A program made the translations under genes and the position numbers. A model generated the notes under the pieces. The model saw only the letters and a list, made by a program, of their open reading frames with translations. It made no database searches and was not told where the DNA came from. Of a DNA stretch of 13,441 nt, positions 7,546-13,441 are shown piece after piece. Source of the DNA: Candidatus Omnitrophota bacterium (GTDB lineage Bacteria; Ratteibacteria; UBA8468; B48-G9; JAFGKM01); NCBI GenBank assembly GCA_023818785.1, contig JAMWCO010000028.1, forward strand, positions 1-13,441. The letters are read 5' to 3'. Each line of letters begins with the position of its first letter. Within the stretch, counting starts at the first letter, position 1.

Positions 7546-7911
7546 TTAATCTTCTTCTTGTTGATGTCTATGTTTCATTCTTTCTTCCCATTGTTGGTGT
7601 ATCTGTTCCATCTTCTGTTTTAATTCCTGATATTCTGTATTTGTTGAGAGTTTCTCTTGAAGTTTATCATTTAGTTGTTTTTGAAGTTTTTTTATCTGTT
7701 CATCTAAAATTTTTAATTCTGGGTCATTCTCAATTATTTGTCTTTCAATCTCTATAATTCTTCTTCTAATTTCCATTCCTTCTTGTATTGGCCTATATTC
7801 AGTCTGTCTTTGAATTCTTTCCTTCTCTTTCTTTTCCTGACCATTTAATTTTATCTGAGAGAAACCAAAGAATAAAAATGTCATTAAAGCAGGAATAATT
7901 ACTTTTTTCAT
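7546..7911 (-). CDS. Small secreted coiled-coil protein, paralog B
   Basis: I do not recognise the family. The 121-residue protein begins MKKVIIPALM with a hydrophobic core (residues 4-18) and a likely signal-peptidase site after LNG24 before Q25, so it is probably exported. The mature part is highly charged, Gln-rich and almost free of helix breakers after about residue 45, consistent with a long alpha-helical coiled coil; it ends HRHQQEED. Residues 52-112 align without gaps to 54-114 of the upstream neighbour, about 30 of 61 identical by eye, centred on IENDPELK and EYQxLKxK. A textbook Shine-Dalgarno (AAAGGAGGTGG) precedes the ATG, which overlaps the upstream stop as ATGA. Size and charge recall periplasmic Spy/CpxP or Skp-like chaperones, but their diagnostic motifs are not visible. 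A strong terminator follows. Confidence 0.8.
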   Translation of the reverse strand: MKKVIIPALMTFLFFGFSQIKLNGQEKKEKERIQRQTEYRPIQEGMEIRRRIIEIERQIIENDPELKILDEQIKKLQKQLNDKLQEKLSTNTEYQELKQKMEQIHQQWEERMKHRHQQEED

Positions 7912-8267
7912 TTTTCCACCTCCTTTCTTTTTTTATTCCATTCACTCCAGATTTCTTTCAATTTCTTCTTTAAATTTTGATATTCTTCATTATCTTTTAA
8001 CTTTTCATTAATTTTCTCTCTCATCTTTTTTCTTAGGCTTATTATTTCTTCTGCAAGTAATTTTAATTCTGGGTCATTCTCAATTGTTTGTCCTTCAATT
8101 TCTTTCATCCTTTTTCTTGTTTCCATTGCATCTTTAAGTATGGCTCTTGAGAACTTTATATCTTTATTAGGAAGATTTTTAAATTTCTCCTCTTGAGCAA
8201 TAAGTTTAATTTGAAAAGTTCCAAATATTAGAATTATTGAGTATATTGTAATAATACTTTTTTTCAT
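7908..8267 (-). CDS. Small secreted coiled-coil protein, paralog A
   Basis: I do not recognise the family. The 119-residue protein has a signal peptide: MKK, a hydrophobic core at residues 4-17, then QIKLIA with likely cleavage after A24. The signal region shares QIKL and the following QE with paralog B, so the whole gene appears duplicated. The mature chain is Lys/Glu-rich and helical, with IENDPELK (62-69), EEYQNLKKK (94-102) and a Trp pair near the end (W107, W110). The start is set by AAAGGAGGAT (8280 down to 8271) upstream of ATG at 8267. It is the first gene of a two-gene unit, translationally coupled to paralog B by ATGA. I could not assign a convincing minus-strand promoter in the 70-base gap it shares with the divergent HAD gene. 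Function is unknown; an envelope role is an inference from export. Confidence 0.8.
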   Translation of the reverse strand: MKKSIITIYSIILIFGTFQIKLIAQEEKFKNLPNKDIKFSRAILKDAMETRKRMKEIEGQTIENDPELKLLAEEIISLRKKMREKINEKLKDNEEYQNLKKKLKEIWSEWNKKRKEVEK

Positions 8268-8295
8268 TATATCCTCCTTTTGTTATTTTAGACAT

Positions 8296-8324
8296 TTGAA
8301 AAGAAAAAAGGTTTAGTATATTAT
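8296..8324 (+). promoter_or_regulatory. Sigma70-type promoter of the HAD hydrolase gene
   Basis: TTGAAA (8296-8301) and TATTAT (8319-8324) are separated by exactly 17 bases. Transcription should start near 8331, only about 7 nt before the ATG at 8338. The -10 overlaps an in-frame upstream ATG at 8323, which would therefore not be in the mRNA. This decides the start of the following gene. Confidence 0.65.
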
Positions 8325-8337
8325 GTATAACTTAAAA

Positions 8338-8991
8338 ATGAGAAAAAAAATTGCAATTTTTGATTTTGATGGGACTTTAATTGATGCATATGATTCTATT
8401 TATAAAACAATTGATTTTATTCGTGAAAAATTAAATTATAGAAAATTTGATTTTGAAAAGGTTAAAAAAGCAGTTGGTGGTGGAGATTTGAAATTGATAT
8501 CTAATCTTTTTAATGGAAAAGATGTAAAAACTGCCCATCTTTTATATAGAGAGAATTATTTAAATTTTTTAAAAGATAATGTTAAAGTTATAAATGGGGT
8601 TTATCAATTTCTGGATGAGTTAAAAAATAAGAATATAAAAATTGCTGGTGCTACTAATAGAGCAAGATTTTCTTTAGAAGGTATTCTAAAAGAGACTGAA
8701 ATAGGGAAATATTTTGATTTAGTTTTGTGTATAGAAGATGTAAAAAATCCAAAACCAGACCCTGAGATGATTTTAAAAATAATAGAGAAGTTTAGAATTG
8801 ATAAAAAAGAAGCATTTTTTGTTGGAGATATGGATATTGATTATCAAACAGGAAGAAATGCAGGAATTGATACATATATTGTCCTTACAGGTTCATGTAA
8901 AAAAGAGGATTTTTTAAAATATGAAAACCCTTTAATTTTTGATAATCTCTATAAAGTTAAAAAATTTTTAATTGAAAATAAATTGATTTGA
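8338..8991 (+). CDS. HAD-superfamily phosphatase, phosphoglycolate phosphatase-like
   Basis: This is a haloacid dehalogenase-type phosphatase with a cap domain, acting on a small phosphorylated metabolite in the cytosol. From ATG 8338 it is 217 residues. Motif I is FDFDGT (nucleophile D9, acid/base D11), motif II ATNRAR (T106), motif III NPKPDP (K139), and motif IV GDMDID (D164, D168). The layout, with an alpha-helical cap between residues 15 and 80, resembles Gph/PgmB enzymes, but the substrate cannot be read from sequence. I prefer 8338 over the in-frame ATG at 8323 because the protein then starts directly before the first strand (MRKKIAIFDF), and because the apparent promoter places the mRNA start near 8331. 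There is no Shine-Dalgarno. It is transcribed away from the secreted paralogs and just upstream of eno. Confidence 0.88.
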   Translation: MRKKIAIFDFDGTLIDAYDSIYKTIDFIREKLNYRKFDFEKVKKAVGGGDLKLISNLFNGKDVKTAHLLYRENYLNFLKDNVKVINGVYQFLDELKNKNIKIAGATNRARFSLEGILKETEIGKYFDLVLCIEDVKNPKPDPEMILKIIEKFRIDKKEAFFVGDMDIDYQTGRNAGIDTYIVLTGSCKKEDFLKYENPLIFDNLYKVKKFLIENKLI

Positions 8992-8999
8992 CATATAAT
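8972..8999 (+). promoter_or_regulatory. Promoter of the eno operon
   Basis: TTGAAA (8972-8977) and a perfect TATAAT (8994-8999) are 16 bases apart, inside and just past the end of the HAD gene. A start near 9006 gives an 18-nt leader with the strong ribosome site GAGGAGGG (9012-9019) and ATG at 9024, the same layout as the ilvD promoter. TATTAT (9001-9006) and TATAAA (9005-9010) nearby are alternative -10 elements, so the exact register is uncertain. Confidence 0.6.
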
Positions 9000-9023
9000 A
9001 TATTATAAATAGAGGAGGGAAAA

Positions 9024-10298
9024 ATGAAAATAATTGATGTTTATGCAAGACAAATTCTTGATTCAAGAGGAAATCCAACAGTAGAAGTAGAAGTTATATT
9101 AGAAGATGAAACAGTAGGAAGAGCATCAGTTCCATCGGGTGCTTCAACAGGAGAGAGAGAGGCACTTGAATTAAGAGACGGAGATGAAAAATTTCTTGGT
9201 AAAGGTGTAAAAAAGGCAATCAAAAATATTAATGAAATAATAGGTCCAGAAATAAAAGGAGAAAGTGTTTTTAATCAGAGAAAGATTGATTATAAGATGA
9301 TAGAACTTGATGAAACTGAAAATAAATCTCGACTTGGAGCAAATGCAATTTTAGGTGTAAGTTTAGCAGTTGCTCGTGCTGCTTCTAATGCTTTAAATAT
9401 TCCTCTTTATTTTTATATTGGAGGAGTTAGTGCGAATATTTTACCTATCCCTATGTGTAATGTGATTAATGGAGGGCTCCATGCAGATAATAATCTTGAT
9501 ATACAGGAGTTTATGATAGTTCCAATTGGAGCAAAAAGTTTTTCAGAAGGATATAGAATGGTTGCCGAAGTATTTCAATATTTAAAGAAGATATTAAAAG
9601 AAAATAATTATTCAACTTCTGTAGGTGATGAAGGTGGATTTGCTCCAAATCTTAATAAAAATGAAGAAGCATTACAACTTATAATAAAAGCGATTGAAAA
9701 AGCAGGTTATATTCCAGGAGAACATATTTATATTGCTCTTGATACTGCTGCTTCTTCATTATATGAAAATGGTTTATATAATTTTGAAGAGAAAAAAGTA
9801 AATTCAGATTATTTGATTAAATTTTATGAAGAAATGGTTTTAAAATATCCAATCTATTCTCTTGAGGATGGTCTTGCAGAAAATGATTGGGATGGCTGGA
9901 AAGAACTTACAAAAGTGTTAGGTAATAAAATCCAACTTGTTGGAGATGATATATTTGTTACAAATCCAAAGATATTTAAAAATGGAATAAAACAAAAAAT
10001 AGGGAATGCAATTTTAATAAAAGTAAATCAAATAGGAACTTTAACAGAAACACTTGAAACAATAGAAATCGCAAAAATGAATGGATATAGAACTGTTATA
10101 TCTCATAGAAGTGGAGAGACAGAAGATACATTTATAGCAGACCTTACTGTTGGTACAAATGCAGGCCAGATTAAAAGTGGTTCATTAAGTAGGTCAGAGC
10201 GACTTTGTAAATATAATCAAATTTTAAGAATAGAAGAACGGATTGGAAATAAAGGTAAATATTATGGAGAGATAATTAAAGAAAAATGCGAAAAATAA
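9024..10298 (+). CDS. eno: Enolase (phosphopyruvate hydratase)
   Basis: Enolase interconverts 2-phosphoglycerate and phosphoenolpyruvate in glycolysis and gluconeogenesis, with Mg2+. The 424 residues are of normal length. Conserved blocks are PSGASTGEREALELRDGD (37-54), GANAILGVSLAVARAA (106-121), HADNNLDIQEFM (153-164), GDEGGFAPN (201-209), SLEDGLAENDW (279-289), GDDIFVTN (307-314) and SHRSGETEDT (360-369). Expected active-site residues are all visible: E203, K333 and K384 for catalysis and binding, and D240, E281 and D308 as Mg ligands. The start has an excellent Shine-Dalgarno. The last 13 bases overlap the ftsB/divIC-like gene, an arrangement linking enolase and a division gene that is common in bacteria. 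Confidence 0.97.
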   Translation: MKIIDVYARQILDSRGNPTVEVEVILEDETVGRASVPSGASTGEREALELRDGDEKFLGKGVKKAIKNINEIIGPEIKGESVFNQRKIDYKMIELDETENKSRLGANAILGVSLAVARAASNALNIPLYFYIGGVSANILPIPMCNVINGGLHADNNLDIQEFMIVPIGAKSFSEGYRMVAEVFQYLKKILKENNYSTSVGDEGGFAPNLNKNEEALQLIIKAIEKAGYIPGEHIYIALDTAASSLYENGLYNFEEKKVNSDYLIKFYEEMVLKYPIYSLEDGLAENDWDGWKELTKVLGNKIQLVGDDIFVTNPKIFKNGIKQKIGNAILIKVNQIGTLTETLETIEIAKMNGYRTVISHRSGETEDTFIADLTVGTNAGQIKSGSLSRSERLCKYNQILRIEERIGNKGKYYGEIIKEKCEK

Positions 10299-10549
10299 GA
10301 AATAATTGGTTTTTGCTTGTATCAATTCTTTTTATTTTCCTTATTAGTATAAGATTAAAAATCTTTTACTCTGCTTATTCAAATTTTAAGTTCTATCAGA
10401 ATGAAATTAATCGTTTGAAGGAGGAAAATAGAATTCTTGCAGAAAAAATAAAAAAGATTAAAAATGACCCTTATTATATTGAAAAGATTTTGAGAGAAGA
10501 ATATGGAATGGTAAAGGATGGAGAATTTATTATAAAAATAGGAGAATAA
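10286..10549 (+). CDS. FtsB/DivIC-family septum formation protein
   Basis: This small bitopic membrane protein belongs to the FtsB/DivIC family, which forms the FtsQ-FtsL-FtsB (DivIB-FtsL-DivIC) complex at the division site. It has 87 residues: a short basic cytoplasmic start (MRKIRNN), one membrane helix (about 8-25), a coiled coil (about 35-62) with NEINRLKEENRILAEKI, and the C-terminal DPYYIEKILREEYGMVKDGE block (61-80) typical of the family. The location right after eno is the classic ftsB neighbourhood and supports the call. The ATG lies 13 nt inside eno; the stop is 1 nt before serS. FtsB and DivIC cannot be separated from sequence alone, so I give no symbol. Confidence 0.88.
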   Translation: MRKIRNNWFLLVSILFIFLISIRLKIFYSAYSNFKFYQNEINRLKEENRILAEKIKKIKNDPYYIEKILREEYGMVKDGEFIIKIGE

Positions 10550-10550
10550 T

Positions 10551-11816
10551 ATGTATCCATTTAAGTTTGTTAGAGAAAATTTAGAAATCTTGAAAAAATC
10601 TGCTCAACTTAAAAATCAAAATGTTGACTGGGGAAGATTTGAAGAACTTGATAATGAAAGAAGAAGATTGATAATGTTTGTAGAAGAGAGAAGAAAATGG
10701 CAAAAGGATTTAACAGAAAAAATATCAAAAGAAAAAGAAAATAAAGATTTAATTACCCCTTTAATAAATCAGGCAAGAAAATATTCTGATGAAATAAAAG
10801 AAGCAGAGAAAAGAATAAATGAAATTGAGAGAGAAATTGAAAAAATTATCTCTTTTATCCCAAATATACCTCATCAATCTGTTCCTATTGGTAAAAATGA
10901 AAATGATAATGTAATAGTTAGAAAATGGGGAGAAATTGAAAAAAAGAAATTTGAAGTAATTCCTCACTGGGAAATAGGAGAAAAACTTAATATAATTGAT
11001 TTCCCAAGGGGCTCAAAAATAACTGGGAGTTTTTTCCCTGTTTTTAAAGAAAAAGGCGCTTTACTTGTAAGAAGTTTGATAAATTTTATGATTGATTTCC
11101 ATACAAAAAATGGATTTAAAGAGGTATGGGTCCCTTCTCTTGTGAATAGAGATAGTTTATTTAATACAGGACAATTACCAAAACTTGAAGATGATATGTA
11201 TTATCTTGAAAAAGATGACTTTTTTCTTATTCCGACAGCAGAAGTTCCTGTAACAAATCTGCATAAAGATGAGGTTTTGGATGAAGAGGATTTACCAATT
11301 TATTATGTTGCTTATACTCCATGTTTTAGAAGAGAAGCAGGTGCTTATGGTAAAGAAACAAAAGGATTAATAAGAGTTCATCAATTTGATAAAGTTGAAC
11401 TTGTCAAATTTGTAAAACCTGAAAATTCCTATGATGAACTTGAAACGCTTTTAAATGAAGCAGAAAAAATTTTACAAGCATTGAAATTACCTTATAGAGT
11501 AGTTCTTTTATGTACTGGAGAGTTAAGTTTTGCAGCAAGTAAATGTTATGATATTGAAGTATGGTGTCCAGGTGTTGGGAAATGGTTAGAAGTTTCCTCT
11601 TGTTCAAATTTTGAGAATTTTCAAGCAAGAAGAGCAAATATTAAATTTAAAAGAAAAGATGGAAGGACCGATTATGTTCATACTCTTAATGGTTCAGGAA
11701 TTGCTTTGCCAAGAACGATTATAGGGATTTTAGAGAACTATCAAACAGAAAAAGGAGAAGTTATAATACCGGATGTCTTAAGAGAATATATGAAGATGGA
11801 TAAAATAACAATCTAA
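10551..11816 (+). CDS. serS: Seryl-tRNA synthetase
   Basis: SerRS charges tRNA-Ser with serine in the cytosol. The 421-residue protein is a standard bacterial form. An N-terminal helical hairpin (about 28-100) rich in Lys/Glu is the tRNA-binding coiled coil. The class II core follows: GSFFPVFKEKGALL (159-172), the serine-binding TAE (229-231), motif 2 PCFRREAGAYGKETKGLIR (257-275) and HQFDKVE (277-283), SSCSNFENFQARR (349-361), and motif 3 NGSGIALPR (380-388). The ATG lies 1 nt after the ftsB/divIC stop (TAATATG), with AGGAG a few bases upstream, so translation is probably coupled. It is followed by mscS after 2 nt. No T-box is present upstream, as expected inside an operon. Confidence 0.97.
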   Translation: MYPFKFVRENLEILKKSAQLKNQNVDWGRFEELDNERRRLIMFVEERRKWQKDLTEKISKEKENKDLITPLINQARKYSDEIKEAEKRINEIEREIEKIISFIPNIPHQSVPIGKNENDNVIVRKWGEIEKKKFEVIPHWEIGEKLNIIDFPRGSKITGSFFPVFKEKGALLVRSLINFMIDFHTKNGFKEVWVPSLVNRDSLFNTGQLPKLEDDMYYLEKDDFFLIPTAEVPVTNLHKDEVLDEEDLPIYYVAYTPCFRREAGAYGKETKGLIRVHQFDKVELVKFVKPENSYDELETLLNEAEKILQALKLPYRVVLLCTGELSFAASKCYDIEVWCPGVGKWLEVSSCSNFENFQARRANIKFKRKDGRTDYVHTLNGSGIALPRTIIGILENYQTEKGEVIIPDVLREYMKMDKITI

Positions 11817-11818
11817 TA

Positions 11819-12844
11819 ATGAGTGAAACATTAAGGAACAATATTATTACATTAATCTATTTTTTAATAATAATTGTGATTTGTTTTATTGCAGGATGGA
11901 TATGGAATGGAATTTTTTTAAAGATTACCTCAAAGAAAAAACTTGATAATAAAATTTTTAAAAAAACAGGTAAAGGAGTTATATTTTTCATATTCTTTTC
12001 TGGATTGAGTATTTTATGGGAAAGAACCTCTTCTGTTATAATTCCAAAATCACCTACAGTTGAAAAATTAATTTTAAATCTTCCCAAAATTATTTATTCA
12101 TTTATTGTTCTTTCTATCTCTTTTATTATAAGTGGTGTAGTTGATGGATTTGTTGAATGGTATCTTGAAGAGATTGCTAATAAAAATAAGATAAAAGTAG
12201 ATGAGGAATTTATGCATTTATTTCAGAAAATTTCAAGGATAGTAATATTTTTTATTGGAATAACTATAATTCTTAATAAATTTAATCAGCCAATAACAGG
12301 TATTCTTGGAGCAGCAGGGATTGCTTCTTTTGCAATTGCTTTTGCAGCACAGGATACACTTTCAAATATGATATCTGGATTTTTTATAATAATTGATAAA
12401 CCATTTAAAATAGGAGATAGAATAAAACTTGCAACTGGTGAAATTGGAGAAGTGATTGAAATAGGTATGAGAAGGACAAAAATATTATCTCCTGAAAATA
12501 ATGTTATTATTATTTCAAATTCAGAAATAGCAAAGACAAGAATAATTAACTTTGGCTTTCCTGATACAAAAATTAAAATTAGATTTAAAATAGGGATTCA
12601 ACCAAAAGAAGAAATAAAAAAAATAAAGGATTTATTGATTAATATCTGTCAAGAAAATAATTTGATAATGAAACAGGATTATGAAGTTTATCTGATAGAA
12701 TATAATAGTTCCCAAATTATTTTTTCTTTAGGTTTTATTATTGATTATAAGAATGAGATAGAAGTTGTAGATAGAATGATTAATGATATAAAAAACAAAT
12801 TAATGAGTGAAAAGATTGAACTTTTATTTATAAGAAAGGAATAG
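11819..12844 (+). CDS. MscS-family small-conductance mechanosensitive channel
   Basis: MscS channels open under membrane tension and release solutes during hypo-osmotic shock. The 341-residue protein has hydrophobic segments at about 9-33, 52-67, 89-113 and 139-153, then the pore helix and beta domain signature: GILGAAGIASFAIAFAAQDT (161-180), LSNMISGFFI (181-190) and DKPFKIGDRI (193-202), then EIGEVIEIGMRRTKI (208-222) and NNVIIISNSEI (227-237). The C-terminal vestibule domain (about 250-341) is present. It has more membrane segments than E. coli MscS (three), so it belongs to the larger subgroup. The ATG lies 2 nt after the serS stop. It is a tail gene of the eno-serS operon; its presence there looks like co-expression rather than shared function. 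Confidence 0.92.
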   Translation: MSETLRNNIITLIYFLIIIVICFIAGWIWNGIFLKITSKKKLDNKIFKKTGKGVIFFIFFSGLSILWERTSSVIIPKSPTVEKLILNLPKIIYSFIVLSISFIISGVVDGFVEWYLEEIANKNKIKVDEEFMHLFQKISRIVIFFIGITIILNKFNQPITGILGAAGIASFAIAFAAQDTLSNMISGFFIIIDKPFKIGDRIKLATGEIGEVIEIGMRRTKILSPENNVIIISNSEIAKTRIINFGFPDTKIKIRFKIGIQPKEEIKKIKDLLINICQENNLIMKQDYEVYLIEYNSSQIIFSLGFIIDYKNEIEVVDRMINDIKNKLMSEKIELLFIRKE

Positions 12845-12845
12845 A

Positions 12846-13441
12846 ATGTTTGACCCATTAATTGAAAAAGAAGTTAACAAGATTGAAAGAGAAATTATTA
12901 ATTGGAGAAGGTTTTTTCATATGTATCCTGAACTTGGATTTAAGGAATATGAGACAAGTAAAAAAATACAAAGTATATTGGGACAAATAGGCATTCCTTT
13001 TGAAATTAAAGGGAAGACAGGAGTGATAGGATTTATAAATAAGAATCTCCAAAAAACATTAGGGATAAGAGCAGATATGGATGCTTTACCAATTAATGAA
13101 GAAACAAACCTTTCTTTTTCTTCAAAAAATAAAGGTATAATGCATGCATGTGGACATGATGGACATATGGCAACACTTCTTGGTGTAGGTAAAATTTTAT
13201 ATAGATTTATTGATTATCTTAAATGTAATGTAAAATTGATTTTCCAACCATGTGAAGAGACTCCACCAGGAGGAGCAGCAACTTTAATAAAAGAAGGTGT
13301 TGTTGAAAATCTTGATGCACTTATTGGATTCCATTTTTTTCCTTCTATACCCATTTTTAAAATTTATATTGAAAAAGGAGTTGTTATGGCGAATACAGAT
13401 AGATTTAATATAATAATAGAAGGTAAAGGAGGGCATGGAAG
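12846..13441 (+). CDS. M20-family amidohydrolase/peptidase (partial, cut by window end)
   Basis: The frame opens with ATG 1 nt after the mscS stop and runs to the window edge (198 complete codons). It shows the M20D amidohydrolase signatures: RRFFHMYPELGFKEYET (21-37), RADMDALPI (75-83), MHACGHDGHMATLLG (99-113), QPCEE (134-138, usually QPAEE), GFHFFP (161-166, usually GLHVWP) and GKGGHG (193-198), where the lid domain begins. C102, H104, E138 and H163 are the likely metal ligands. Family members hydrolyse N-acyl amino acids (hippurate, N-acetyl-diaminopimelate, IAA-amino acids); the substrate cannot be set here. It shares the eno operon by spacing. The C-terminal half lies outside the window. 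Confidence 0.9.
   Translation, partial: MFDPLIEKEVNKIEREIINWRRFFHMYPELGFKEYETSKKIQSILGQIGIPFEIKGKTGVIGFINKNLQKTLGIRADMDALPINEETNLSFSSKNKGIMHACGHDGHMATLLGVGKILYRFIDYLKCNVKLIFQPCEETPPGGAATLIKEGVVENLDALIGFHFFPSIPIFKIYIEKGVVMANTDRFNIIIEGKGGHG

Noticed and set aside
7546..8267. Assigning the secreted paralogs to Spy/CpxP or OmpH/Skp
   Set aside because: Size, export and helices fit, but the LTxxQ repeats of Spy/CpxP are not seen and no Skp-specific pattern is convincing.
8988..9010. TTGACA at 8988 as the -35 of the eno promoter
   Set aside because: The nearest -10-like boxes lie 0, 7 or 11 bases away, too close; TTGAAA 8972 with TATAAT 8994 has proper spacing.
10761..12087. Minus-strand open frames opposite serS and mscS
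   Set aside because: Low-complexity Phe/Ile/Leu-rich frames arising from A-rich sense strands; no start signals.
1..13441. Mobile element, CRISPR, toxin-antitoxin or defence island
   Set aside because: No transposase, integrase, repeat-spacer array or recognised toxin/defence domains; composition is even throughout.

Overview
The window is low-GC, A-rich DNA from a bacterial chromosome, packed with housekeeping genes. Coding strands are purine-rich. Arginine is written almost entirely as AGA/AGG and isoleucine often as ATA, a usage common in AT-rich and thermophilic lineages. An FtsB/DivIC-type division protein, bacterial SerRS and peptide deformylase show it is a bacterium. Oxygen-sensitive Fe-S enzymes (IlvD, ThiC, GltA-type) fit an anaerobe. 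I cannot name the taxon; an uncultivated candidate phylum is my guess. There are no phage, IS, CRISPR or RNA genes.

Region 1 (1-6620, plus strand): after a possible tail of an upstream gene, a good sigma70-type promoter (137-165) drives a tight operon ilvD-thiC-def-nadB-gltA-like. Three of its four junctions are 4-nt ATGA overlaps. It mixes branched-chain amino acid, thiamin, NAD and glutamate synthesis with N-terminal protein maturation. No riboswitch or attenuator fits in the short leader.

Region 2 (6617-8267, minus strand): an inverted island. In its own reading direction it holds two tandem paralogous genes for small secreted coiled-coil proteins, a strong intrinsic terminator, and then a CvpA-type membrane protein with an unusual cysteine-rich, zinc-ribbon-like C-terminus. 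The CvpA gene appears to be leaderless. It meets the gltA-like gene tail to tail with overlapping stop codons, beside a GC-rich palindrome.

Region 3 (8296-13441, plus strand): a HAD phosphatase gene with its own promoter, then eno-ftsB/divIC-serS-mscS and an M20 amidohydrolase cut by the window end. The eno operon has its own promoter overlapping the end of the HAD gene, and its genes overlap or lie 1-2 nt apart.

The most notable things outside the core genes are the apparent complete absence of GATC in 13.4 kb (visible in Asp codon choice), the CvpA/zinc-ribbon fusion, the tandem secreted paralogs, and two promoters placed so close to start codons that the mRNAs should be leaderless or nearly so. 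I found no clear new multi-gene defence or mobile system.
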